NCBI RefSeq assembly: GCF_014174255.1
Contig: NZ_JABEQJ010000003.1
Coordinates: 62,001-126,000 of the forward strand
DNA length: 64,000 nt
Direction: 5' to 3'
Source of the DNA: Gluconacetobacter sacchari
Lineage (GTDB): Bacteria; Pseudomonadota; Alphaproteobacteria; Acetobacterales; Acetobacteraceae
Program-made: the position numbers and the translations under genes
Part shown: in pieces, positions 51,543-58,280 of the stretch
Position numbering within the stretch: position 1 is the first letter of the stretch
How the letters are laid out: each line of letters opens with the position of its first letter
The notes under the pieces: model-generated
What the model saw: the letters and a program-made list of their open reading frames with translations, nothing else
What the model was told of the DNA's origin: nothing
Databases searched by the model: none

Positions 51543-52304
51543 ATGGGCCATGCCTGTGACGGGCTGTTCCGCGAACTGGCGCCGGACGCGGGCAGTCGCC
51601 AGCCGCTCTATCTGCAACTGGAGGCCGGGTTGAGCCGGCTGATCGAAAGCGGGGCGTTGCGCCGGGGAGACGCGGTGCCGCCCGAGCGGCTGCTGGCGGA
51701 CATGACGGGCGTATCGCGCGTGACCGTGCGCAAGGCGCTGGAGCGGCTGGTCGAGACCGGACGGCTGACTCAGCGGCCGGGGGCCGGGACGTTCGTCGCG
51801 GGGCGGATCGAGCAGCCGCTGTCGGTGCTGCTGGGGTTTTCCGAGGAGATGCGCGCGCGCGGGCGGCTGCCGGGGTCGGTCTGGCTGGAGCGTGGCGGCG
51901 GGCCGGCCGGGCCGGACGAGGCCATGGCGCTGGGCGTGGCGCCGGGTACCGCGCTGTCGCGGCTGAAGCGCATCCGCACCGCCGATGGCGAGCCGATGGC
52001 GATCGAGACCGCCATCGTCGCGCGGGAGGACCTGCCGGCGCCGGAGGCGGTGGCGGACTCGTTCTATGCCGCGCTGAAGGCGCGGGGCCTGGCGCCCGTC
52101 CGTGCCTTGCAGCGGATCCGCGCCGGGCTGGCCGGCGCGCGGGAGGCCGAATTGCTGGGCCTGGCGCGGCCCAGTCCGATCCTGCGGATCGAACGGCGGT
52201 CGTTCCTGGCGGACGGGCGGCTGCTGGAAGTCACGTTTTCGGCCTATCGGGCCGATCTGTACGATTTCGTCGTCGAACTCGGCACCGATGGGGCCGGGGA
52301 CTGA
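51543..52304 (+). CDS. GntR/HutC-family regulator of amino-sugar catabolism (NagR-like)
   Basis: A 253-residue HutC-type regulator. Residues ~15-85 form the winged helix (PPERLLADMTGVSRVTVRKA, then LERLVETGRL, QRPGAGTFVA). Residues ~95-245 form a UTRA ligand domain (LLGFSEEMRARGRLPGSVWL, LSRLKRIRTADGEPMAIETA, ending YRADLYDFVVEL). It lies between murQ and nagB, so like NagR/DasR it probably responds to a GlcN-6-P or GlcNAc-6-P-type sugar and binds the inverted repeat at 50491-50536. It begins 9 bp after murQ. Confidence 0.88.
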   Translation: MGHACDGLFRELAPDAGSRQPLYLQLEAGLSRLIESGALRRGDAVPPERLLADMTGVSRVTVRKALERLVETGRLTQRPGAGTFVAGRIEQPLSVLLGFSEEMRARGRLPGSVWLERGGGPAGPDEAMALGVAPGTALSRLKRIRTADGEPMAIETAIVAREDLPAPEAVADSFYAALKARGLAPVRALQRIRAGLAGAREAELLGLARPSPILRIERRSFLADGRLLEVTFSAYRADLYDFVVELGTDGAGD

Positions 52305-52326
52305 ACGGCGCCAGCGCGAAGGACGC

Positions 52327-53097
52327 ATGATGCGACATGTCACGATCGAACAGGGGCGGATGGAGATCATCCTGGCGCCCGACGCCGCTTCGGCGTGCTG
52401 CGAGGCCGCCGCCCGGATCGCCGCCCATGTGCGCGCCACCCCGGAGCCGGTGCTGGGGCTGGCCACCGGCCGCACCATGGAGGCGATCTATCGCGCGCTG
52501 GTCGGGCTGCATCGCGATGAGGGCCTGTCCTTCGCGCGGTGCCGGACCTTTAACCTGGATGAATATCATCCCATCGCGCCGGACGATCCGCGATCGTACC
52601 ATGCCTATATGCGCGCGGCGCTTTTTCGCCATGTCGATATCGCGCCGGAGCGCACGCGCCTGCCCGACGGGGCGGCGGCGGACCCGGCGGGGGAATGCCG
52701 TGCGTACGAGGAGGCGATCCGCGCCGCCGGGGGGATCGGGTTGCAGCTTCTGGGCATCGGGCTGACGGGGCATATCGGCTTCAACGAGCCGCCGTCGGAT
52801 TTCGCCAGCCGGACCCGGCTGGTCGAGCTGGACGAGACGACGCGCCGGCAGAATGCGGACCTGTTCGATAATCGCTGGCAGAACGTGCCGCGCCAGGCCC
52901 TGACCATGGGGGTGGGTACGATCATGGAGGCGCGGCGGCTGCTGCTGGTGGCGACCGGAGCGGCGAAGGCGCGGATCGTGCGCGACGCGCTGGAAGGGCC
53001 GGTGACGCCGATGGTCAGTGCCTCCGCCCTGCGGCTGCACCCGGCCTGCACCGTGGTGCTGGACCCCGAGGCGGCGGAGCTGCTGGACCTGGCCTGA
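52327..53097 (+). CDS. nagB: Glucosamine-6-phosphate deaminase
   Basis: A 256-residue enzyme converting GlcN-6-P to fructose-6-P and ammonia. Signatures: LGLATGRTMEAIYRAL, CRTFNLDEYHP, and GIGLTGHIGFNEP, where the usual form is GxGxDGHIAFNEP. Two small changes at the active loop (T for D, G for A) are notable, because the Asp is normally the ring-opening/catalytic residue next to His. ALTMGVGTIMEARRLLLVATG follows as expected. GAAGGA is upstream of ATG 52327. It completes the salvage route after MurQ, although a separate GlcNAc-6-P deacetylase (NagA) is not in view. Confidence 0.9.
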   Translation: MMRHVTIEQGRMEIILAPDAASACCEAAARIAAHVRATPEPVLGLATGRTMEAIYRALVGLHRDEGLSFARCRTFNLDEYHPIAPDDPRSYHAYMRAALFRHVDIAPERTRLPDGAAADPAGECRAYEEAIRAAGGIGLQLLGIGLTGHIGFNEPPSDFASRTRLVELDETTRRQNADLFDNRWQNVPRQALTMGVGTIMEARRLLLVATGAAKARIVRDALEGPVTPMVSASALRLHPACTVVLDPEAAELLDLA

Positions 53098-53131
53098 CCG
53101 GCGCGCGCGGGGGGGGGGCATTGCGTTTTCC

Positions 53132-53187
53132 CTTGTGTGGAAAACCATCCGTGCGATAGAACGGCGCATCGGGCACAGGCATCGCCC
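53132..53187 (+). promoter_or_regulatory. Phage late promoter with conserved leader hairpin, copy 1
   Basis: TTGTGT (53132-53137), 16 bp, then GATAGA (53154-53159) form a plausible promoter. Eleven bases on, GGGCACAGGCATCGCCC (53171-53187) can fold as a GGGC/GCCC hairpin. A nearly identical sequence follows a promoter at 54782. A second CCCCC/GGGGG hairpin (near 53197-53212) precedes the gene at 53234. Confidence 0.45.
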
Positions 53188-53233
53188 ACCATCCGAGCCC
53201 CCCTTGCGGGGGTGTCGCGCGAAGGTCGATGCC

Positions 53234-53578
53234 ATGTCCGTCCAGCCCGTTGCCCTGATCCCCGCGCAGGCCGTTCCGGCCGCGACGGCCGCGCTTTATA
53301 CCGCGCCCGCGGGGGTGGTCGCGCGCATCGACAGCCTGGGCGTGTGCAATGTCGGCACCGTGCCGGTTGCGGTCACGCTTTACCTGGTGCCGTCGGGCGG
53401 TGTTGCGGGGCCGGCCAACGCTACGACCTTCGGCCAGACGATCCTGCCGGGCCAGACCTGGAACAGTCCCAATGAAATCGGCCGGGTTCTGCAACCCGGC
53501 GATGCCGTCGCCGCGCAGGCGGGGGCGGCGGGCGCGCTGACGATTTCGGCGGGCGGGCTGCTGGTGACGCTGTCGTGA
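53234..53578 (+). CDS. Small phage structural protein (114 aa)
   Basis: A 114-residue beta-rich protein (AALYTAPAGVVARIDSLGVC, then NVGTVPVAVTLYLVPSGG) of a type often found in phage tail-region clusters. It resembles proteins describing a small jelly-roll domain (ILPGQTWNSPNEIGRVLQPG). GAAGG lies upstream. Its stop overlaps the next start (GTGA). Exact role unknown; a head or tail decoration is likely. Confidence 0.6.
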   Translation: MSVQPVALIPAQAVPAATAALYTAPAGVVARIDSLGVCNVGTVPVAVTLYLVPSGGVAGPANATTFGQTILPGQTWNSPNEIGRVLQPGDAVAAQAGAAGALTISAGGLLVTLS

Positions 53579-54054
53579 CGCTGTATGCCGTCGAGCCATG
53601 GAGCGCCGTGGTGGAGGAGATGCGCGCGCTGTGGCAGGCGCATTTCCGCGAGGTGGCCAGCGACCAGGAGCGCGCGCCGCTGGACCCCGACCTGGACGCC
53701 TATGCGCGGCTGGAGGCGGCCGGGGCGCTGCATGTGCTGACGATGCGCGAGGGCCGGGTGCTGGCGGGGTACCTGGTGGCGCTGGTCTGGCCGCATCTGC
53801 ATCATCGCAGCGTCAGCCACGCGTTTTTCGACCTGTATTACGTGCGGCCGGCGCATCGGCGCTGGACGGCGGGGATCAGGCTGTTTCGCGAGGCCGAGCG
53901 CACGCTGGCCGCGCGCGGGGTGCGGCGGATGATCACCGGCACCAAGCTGCATGTCGGGCCCGCCGGGCGGTCGCTGGATGTCGGGCCGATCTTCCGCCGG
54001 CTGGGATGGGTGGAAATGGAACGCCAGTACGGGAAGTGGATCGGCGCATGGTGA
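53575..54054 (+). CDS. GNAT-family acetyltransferase, phage-encoded
   Basis: A 159-residue protein with a GNAT-like core (GALHVLTMREGRVLAGYLVA, FFDLYYVRPAHRRWTAGIRL followed by FREAER, and FRRLGWVEMERQYGKWI). The acetyl-CoA motif RRWTAG lies where RxxGxG/A is expected. Acetyltransferase-like proteins with this RPAHR segment are found in podovirus structural clusters. Start is GTG 53575, overlapping the previous stop; its stop overlaps the next start. Target unknown. Confidence 0.7.
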   Translation: MTLYAVEPWSAVVEEMRALWQAHFREVASDQERAPLDPDLDAYARLEAAGALHVLTMREGRVLAGYLVALVWPHLHHRSVSHAFFDLYYVRPAHRRWTAGIRLFREAERTLAARGVRRMITGTKLHVGPAGRSLDVGPIFRRLGWVEMERQYGKWIGAW

Positions 54055-54758
54055 CGGCGATCGGTGGCGGGCTGTCGGCGCTGGGGTCGATCGCGGGCGG
54101 GATCGCCGGATCGGACGCGGCGTCGCGGGCGGCGCGGGAACAGGCGCAGGCCTATGGCCAGGCGCAGCAGTTCCAGCAGAATGTCTATGACCAGACGGCG
54201 CGGAACCTGTCGCCCTATGTGGGCACCGGGACCAATGCGCTCTACAGCCTGGCCAGCCTGCTGGGGCTGGGCGGGGAGGCGGGGCAGGGATCGGGGGCGG
54301 CGGCGGCCTATCAGGCCTTTGCCGGCACGCCCTATTACCAGTTTCCGTTGCAGCAGGGCGAGCAGTCGCTGGACCAGGCGGCGGCGTCGCGCGGGCTGGC
54401 GCTGTCGGGCGGGCAGTTGAACGCGTTGCAGCATTACGCCCAGAACTATGCCGGGCAGCAATTCGGCAGCTACATGGGCGCGCTGTCCGGCCTGGCGAAC
54501 ATGGGCAGTTCGGCGGCGGCCGCGCTGGGCAGCCAGGGCAACGCGTCCGCCGGCACGCTGCTGAATGCGTTGGGCGGGCAGGGCAATGCGCTGGCGCGCG
54601 GGACCGTGGCGTCGAACGCCGCGCTGATGTCCGGCGCGGGCAATGCGCTGGCCCTGCTGGCGGGGTCGCCGAACGCGCCGGGCGTGCTGGGCAATCTGTA
54701 TGGCGCCGGGAATGGCGGGGGGTATGATTTCTCCGGCGCCGGTACGTCGGTGTGGTGA
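54048..54758 (+). CDS. DNA ejection-like internal virion protein (P22 gp7-type)
   Basis: A 236-residue Gly/Ala-rich protein. The N-terminal AIGGGLSALGSIAGGIAGSD is a glycine-zipper hydrophobic helix, then a Gln/Ala-rich helix (AREQAQAYGQAQQFQQNVYD) and NLSPYVGTGTNALYSLASLL. The region SRGLALSGGQLNALQHYAQN and YAGQQFGSYMGALSGLANMG is characteristic of this protein group. Such proteins leave the virion ahead of the DNA and help it cross the envelope. Confidence 0.65.
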   Translation: MVTAIGGGLSALGSIAGGIAGSDAASRAAREQAQAYGQAQQFQQNVYDQTARNLSPYVGTGTNALYSLASLLGLGGEAGQGSGAAAAYQAFAGTPYYQFPLQQGEQSLDQAAASRGLALSGGQLNALQHYAQNYAGQQFGSYMGALSGLANMGSSAAAALGSQGNASAGTLLNALGGQGNALARGTVASNAALMSGAGNALALLAGSPNAPGVLGNLYGAGNGGGYDFSGAGTSVW

Positions 54759-54781
54759 AAAGACAAGATGGAATAATGGAA

Positions 54782-54840
54782 TTGCCGGAGCGGCCCTGGC
54801 GGGCTATGATCGGGCCGCGACAGGGCACAGGCACCGCCCC
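54782..54840 (+). promoter_or_regulatory. Phage late promoter with conserved leader hairpin, copy 2
   Basis: TTGCCG (54782-54787), a 17-bp spacer and TATGAT (54805-54810) form a good promoter. GGGCACAGGCACCGCCC (54823-54839) follows and matches copy 1 at 53171-53187 with one change. A second GC hairpin (GCGCCC/GGGCGC near 54850-54866) precedes the tail-collar gene start at 54879. Confidence 0.5.
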
Positions 54841-54878
54841 GAACATGACGCGCCCGCAGGGGCGCGGGGGAGAGGTGC

Positions 54879-55787
54879 ATGGCGTATTCCGCCGCCCGGT
54901 TTGTCTGGCCCAACAGTTTCAGCGTGGATGCGACGGGCGTGCCGCGTGCCGGCGCGCAACTGTTCTTCTACCAGACCGGCAGCACCACGCCGCTGGCGAC
55001 CTATGCCGACGCGGAGCTGACGGTGGCGAACCCCAATCCGGTGGTGGCCGATGCCGGCGGGCAGTTCGGCAATATCTTCCTGGCCGGCGGCGCGGCCTAT
55101 GCCGTTGCGCTGTGCGACAGTGCCGGCAACCAGATCTGGACCATGGACCCGGTCGGCGCCGTCGGCGGGGCGGCGGCCGGGGCGGTGCCGGTGGGGGCGA
55201 TCGTCGATTACGCGGGCGCCGTGGCGCCGGCCGGGTGGCTGCCCTGCTGCGGGCAGGTGGTCAGCCGGAGCGTCTATGCCGCGCTGTTCGGCGTGCTGGG
55301 CACGCTGTATGGCGCGGGTGACGGGGCCACGAGCTTCGCCCTGCCGGACCTGCGGGGGCGGGCGACGTTCGGTGTCGACAATATGGGCGGGGCCGCCGCC
55401 AATCTGGTGACCATGGCGGGGTCCGGCATCAATGGCGTGCAACTGGGGGCCGTCGGCGGCAGCCAGCTTGCGCCGGTCCACACGCATGACGTGACCGATC
55501 CGGGCCACAGCCATGCGCTGACCGACCCGGGCCATGGCCATGGGCCCAATCATGGCGGCGGCTTCGTCGTGCCGCAGGGATCGGGCGGCGAGATCGACGC
55601 GGTGTTCGCCGGTGGCGGCGATGTGGAGGAAAAGGCGACGGCGCAGACGGCCACCGCGATGACGGGCCTGGCGGTGGCCGGCGCTTCCACCGGGCTGACG
55701 ATCGCTTCGGCGGGCGGCGGCGGCGGCCAGAACATGCCGCCGGCGATCATGCTGAACAGGATCGTCTATACCGGGGTGGGCGGGTAG
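54879..55787 (+). CDS. Tail-collar domain fibre protein
   Basis: A 302-residue protein. The N-terminal ~95 residues (RFVWPNSFSVDATGVPRAGA, LFFYQTGSTTPLATYADAEL) form the common fibre-head domain of alphaproteobacterial phages. Residues ~105-185 are a phage tail-collar domain (VPVGAIVDYAGAVAPAGWLP, GDGATSFALPDLRGRATFGV). A histidine-rich repeat (HTHDVTDPGHSHALTDPGHG) is typical of metal-binding fibre tips. The end, NMPPAIMLNRIVYTG, is also standard. It is probably a receptor-contact fibre. Confidence 0.88.
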   Translation: MAYSAARFVWPNSFSVDATGVPRAGAQLFFYQTGSTTPLATYADAELTVANPNPVVADAGGQFGNIFLAGGAAYAVALCDSAGNQIWTMDPVGAVGGAAAGAVPVGAIVDYAGAVAPAGWLPCCGQVVSRSVYAALFGVLGTLYGAGDGATSFALPDLRGRATFGVDNMGGAAANLVTMAGSGINGVQLGAVGGSQLAPVHTHDVTDPGHSHALTDPGHGHGPNHGGGFVVPQGSGGEIDAVFAGGGDVEEKATAQTATAMTGLAVAGASTGLTIASAGGGGGQNMPPAIMLNRIVYTGVGG

Positions 55788-55828
55788 TCCGGCGACGGTT
55801 TCACGGGATTTCAGAAAAGGGGGGTGCG

Positions 55829-56248
55829 ATGGACGACGCGCGGGGCGTTGCCGACCCGGCCGGCCTGTCCGATACGCTGCGCCAGCATGATGCGCGGATC
55901 GGGCGGCTGGAAGCCGGGCAGCGGGACATGATGATGAAGCTGGTCGAGATTTCGGCCGAGGGGCGGGCCCGGGGGGCGCATCAGGACCAGCGGGCGGATC
56001 GCGACGGGGAGGCGATGCGCCGGGCGATCGTGGATCTGCGGCGCGAGATGCGGGCGGTGATCGCCGACACCACCGCGCCGCTGGCGGACTCGCAGCGGAC
56101 GCTGATTGCGATGAACGCGCAGATTGCCGGTGGCGTCAGGCTGATTCGCAATGCGGGTTTCGCGTTGGGGGGCGTGGTGTCGGCGCTGATGGGCTACCAG
56201 CCCTTTATCGACTGGCTGGGCCGCGTGATGCGCGGCGAGGGGGGATGA
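55829..56248 (+). CDS. Coiled-coil protein with C-terminal membrane helix (lysis-associated candidate)
   Basis: A 139-residue protein. Residues ~10-60 form a coiled coil (LRQHDARIGRLEAGQRDMMM), a second helix follows, and a single membrane segment lies near the C-terminus (FALGGVVSALMGYQPFIDWL). This layout is common in phage lysis cassettes (holin- or spanin-like accessory). Its stop overlaps the start of the lysozyme-like gene, supporting that role. Confidence 0.55.
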   Translation: MDDARGVADPAGLSDTLRQHDARIGRLEAGQRDMMMKLVEISAEGRARGAHQDQRADRDGEAMRRAIVDLRREMRAVIADTTAPLADSQRTLIAMNAQIAGGVRLIRNAGFALGGVVSALMGYQPFIDWLGRVMRGEGG

Positions 56249-56727
56249 TGGACGGGATCGATCCCTCGGACCTGAAATGGCGGGTGGTGGCGCCGGTGCT
56301 GGACCGGCTGGGGCTGGGCGGGCCGGCCGCCGTCAACCTGCTGACCGGGACGGCGCTGGTGGAATCGCGCGCGGCCCGGCTGGTGCAGGGGGGCGGGGGG
56401 CCGGCGCTGGGGGTGTGGCAGATGGAGCCCGCGACCCATGACGCGCTGTGGCGGATGCTCGATGGGGCGGCCCATGCCGATCTGCAAACCCGTGTGCGGC
56501 GCATGACCTGTTCGGACATTCCGCGCGCGCGGCAGTTGATCGGCAACCTGCGCTATGGCTGCGCGATGGCGCGGGTGAAATACGTCTTCGACCCCGCGCC
56601 GTTACCGGATGAGAAAGATACCGAAGGGCTCTGTGCTTATTGGAAGCGTGTCTATAACAGCGCGCTGGGGGCCGGCAGGGTCGACAGCGTGCATGTCGCG
56701 GCGTTCGCGATGGCCGTCGCGGCCTGA
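56245..56727 (+). CDS. Lysozyme/transglycosylase-like endolysin
   Basis: A 160-residue protein. Residues ~30-70 (NLLTGTALVESRAARLVQGG, then GPALGVWQMEPATHDALW) form a lysozyme-like catalytic start: the Glu of VES is the likely acid, and GVWQMEP parallels the G-x-x-Q-x-x-P element of phage lysozyme-like families. No export signal, so holin action is needed. It would cut peptidoglycan glycan strands at the end of the cycle. Start is ATG 56245 or 56248, overlapping the previous stop. Confidence 0.65.
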   Translation: MMDGIDPSDLKWRVVAPVLDRLGLGGPAAVNLLTGTALVESRAARLVQGGGGPALGVWQMEPATHDALWRMLDGAAHADLQTRVRRMTCSDIPRARQLIGNLRYGCAMARVKYVFDPAPLPDEKDTEGLCAYWKRVYNSALGAGRVDSVHVAAFAMAVAA

Positions 56728-56763
56728 GCGCTGGAATCGTAAAGCGGAAGATTGGAACGATCC

Positions 56764-57498
56764 ATGGATATGACGACGATTGTCCAGACCCTGATCGCGA
56801 TGGTGCCGATGAGGGACGTGATGTATGTCGCGGCGCTGTGCGGCGTGTGCGCGGTGCTGATGCCGTGGCTGCCGGTGCCGGCCAGTGCCGGGTCGGCCTA
56901 TGGGCGGGTCTATGGCGTGTTGAACCTGCTGGCGCAGAATTTCCGCAATGTCGCGAACCGGACGACGCCAGGATCGGGGCCGGGGAAGGATGGCGGCGGG
57001 GTGCCGGGGGTCGTGCTGGCGCTGGGGCTGGGCCTGGCGGCCGGGTTGGGGGCCTGTGCCGCGATCGGCGACAGCACGCGCATCGATACCGCCGAGCTGG
57101 CGGCCGATGCGGGGGCGATCGATTTCGCGGCGCAGGCGATCGAGGCGATTCCGAGCCTGTCGGCGCATCTGTCCGCCGGGCAGGTGGCGCAGGTGAATGC
57201 GGCGCTGGCGCGGATCGCGGCGATTACGGCGCAGGTCGATGCGGTGTCGGGCGGGGCGATCGATATCGGGACCGGCAGGGGGTGGGCGTCGGCGCTGGCG
57301 GGTGACTTCCAGACGGTTCTGACCGTTGCCGGCACCGTGGCGGCGACGCTGGATCCGGCGGTGGCGGGGTATCTCGCCACGGCGGAGCGGATCGTTCCGC
57401 TGATCGAGGCGGCGGCGGGGCTGGGCCCGGCGCGCCTGTCGGTGGCGGCGGGCGGCGGTGCGCCGGCGGTGCGCGCGGCGCTGTATCGCGGCCCGTGA
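56764..57498 (+). CDS. Holin-like membrane protein fused to a lipoprotein-like domain
   Basis: A 244-residue protein. Residues ~1-65 resemble small phage holins (IAMVPMRDVMYVAALCGVCA, then VYGVLNLLAQNFRNVANR). After a Gly/Ser linker, a second hydrophobic segment with a lipobox-like end appears (VPGVVLALGLGLAAGLGACA), then an alanine-rich helical domain of ~140 residues. In related phages these parts are often separate genes. An in-frame GTG at that point, preceded by AAGGA, could allow a second, shorter product. Start codon choice: ATG 56764; TTG 56752 is possible. Confidence 0.5.
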   Translation: MDMTTIVQTLIAMVPMRDVMYVAALCGVCAVLMPWLPVPASAGSAYGRVYGVLNLLAQNFRNVANRTTPGSGPGKDGGGVPGVVLALGLGLAAGLGACAAIGDSTRIDTAELAADAGAIDFAAQAIEAIPSLSAHLSAGQVAQVNAALARIAAITAQVDAVSGGAIDIGTGRGWASALAGDFQTVLTVAGTVAATLDPAVAGYLATAERIVPLIEAAAGLGPARLSVAAGGGAPAVRAALYRGP

Positions 57499-58193
57499 CG
57501 GCGCGGCGGGCCGGCGGCCGGCGGCTGGGCTGCCGGCCCGCCGAGAGCCGGGCCGGCCAGCCGGTGCTGGACGGGCTGCGGATGATGGCGCGGCGGGCGC
57601 CGGGGCGGCTGGTGCGGGCCGCGATCGATCCGGCGCCGCTGATGCTGGGCAATGACCGGCTGGGCAATTGCACGGCGGCGGGGCTGGGCAACCATATCCG
57701 CGCCACGGCGGCGCTGGCCGGCTACCAGGTGGCGGTGCGGGAGGCCGATGCGATCATGTTCTATGCGCGGTCCACCGGCTATCGGCCCGACGAGCCGGCG
57801 ACCGACCGGGGCGGGGTGGAGATCGACGTGCTGGCCTGCGCCGCGCGGGACGGCTACGCGCTGGCGGACCAGGTGCTGTATCCGGTCTGGGGCTCGGCCG
57901 CGCCGGACGACCTGAACGCGGTGCGGCTGGTCATGGCCGGGATGGGCGTGGCCTATCTGGGCGTGCGGCTGGCGCTGGCCGACCAGGCGGAAGGCGGGGT
58001 GTGGGATACGACCATGCCGGGCGACCAGAATCCGGGATCGTGGGGCGGGCATTGCCTGCTGGCCTGGGATTATGACGGGGTGGAGGCGGAATCGGTGGTC
58101 TCGCTGCTGACCTGGGGAGGCATCAGCGGGCGACATGGCGTTGGGTGCGGTCGCGGATCATGGAATGCCATGGGGTGGCGTGGCGGCAATTGA
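57495..58193 (+). CDS. Papain-like cysteine-protease-type phage protein, possibly frameshifted
   Basis: A 232-residue protein starting at GTG 57495, overlapping the previous stop. A cysteine motif appears in LGNDRLGNCTAAGLGNHIRA, and a histidine in WGGHCLLAWDYDG, as expected for a papain-like Cys-His pair. After SLLTWGG (near 58112) the remaining ~20 residues are glycine/arginine-rich and atypical, while the frame one base back reads RATWRWVRSRIMECHGVAWR and then PPGGLPGGEDWDALVAANAA, which looks like genuine coding. A one-base loss or programmed -1 slip at TGGGGAGG would join them. It is the last phage gene; the RND operon starts convergently 88 bp on. Confidence 0.55.
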   Translation: MTARRAGGRRLGCRPAESRAGQPVLDGLRMMARRAPGRLVRAAIDPAPLMLGNDRLGNCTAAGLGNHIRATAALAGYQVAVREADAIMFYARSTGYRPDEPATDRGGVEIDVLACAARDGYALADQVLYPVWGSAAPDDLNAVRLVMAGMGVAYLGVRLALADQAEGGVWDTTMPGDQNPGSWGGHCLLAWDYDGVEAESVVSLLTWGGISGRHGVGCGRGSWNAMGWRGGN

Positions 58194-58280
58194 TGCCGCC
58201 CGGCGGGTTGCCGGGGGGCGAGGACTGGGACGCGCTGGTGGCGGCGAACGCGGCGTTTCTGGCGGGCGGGCCGTCTGTCT

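Larger units (their letters stand above)
53234..58193 (+). mobile_element. Prophage tail-end and lysis module
   Basis: Eight co-oriented phage genes, most overlapping by a few bases, resume directly after nagB: a small structural protein, GNAT, ejection-protein-like, tail collar, membrane/coiled-coil, lysozyme-like, holin-like and cysteine-protease-like. They would normally follow the gp10/fibre genes in a P22-like genome, so the 42.8-53.1 kb block interrupts one phage. Confidence 0.75.

Noticed and set aside
53109-53117. G9 homopolymer upstream of the lysis module as a phase-variable switch
   Set aside because: It is outside any coding region and about 15 bp before the predicted -35. Such runs occur by chance in this GC-rich sequence.
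16487-58193. Siphovirus-type gene transfer agent (RcGTA-like) or tailocin
   Set aside because: There is no tape-measure, tail-tube or sheath gene. The terminase, portal and gp4/gp10-like order is podoviral, and packaging genes are present, which a tailocin would lack.
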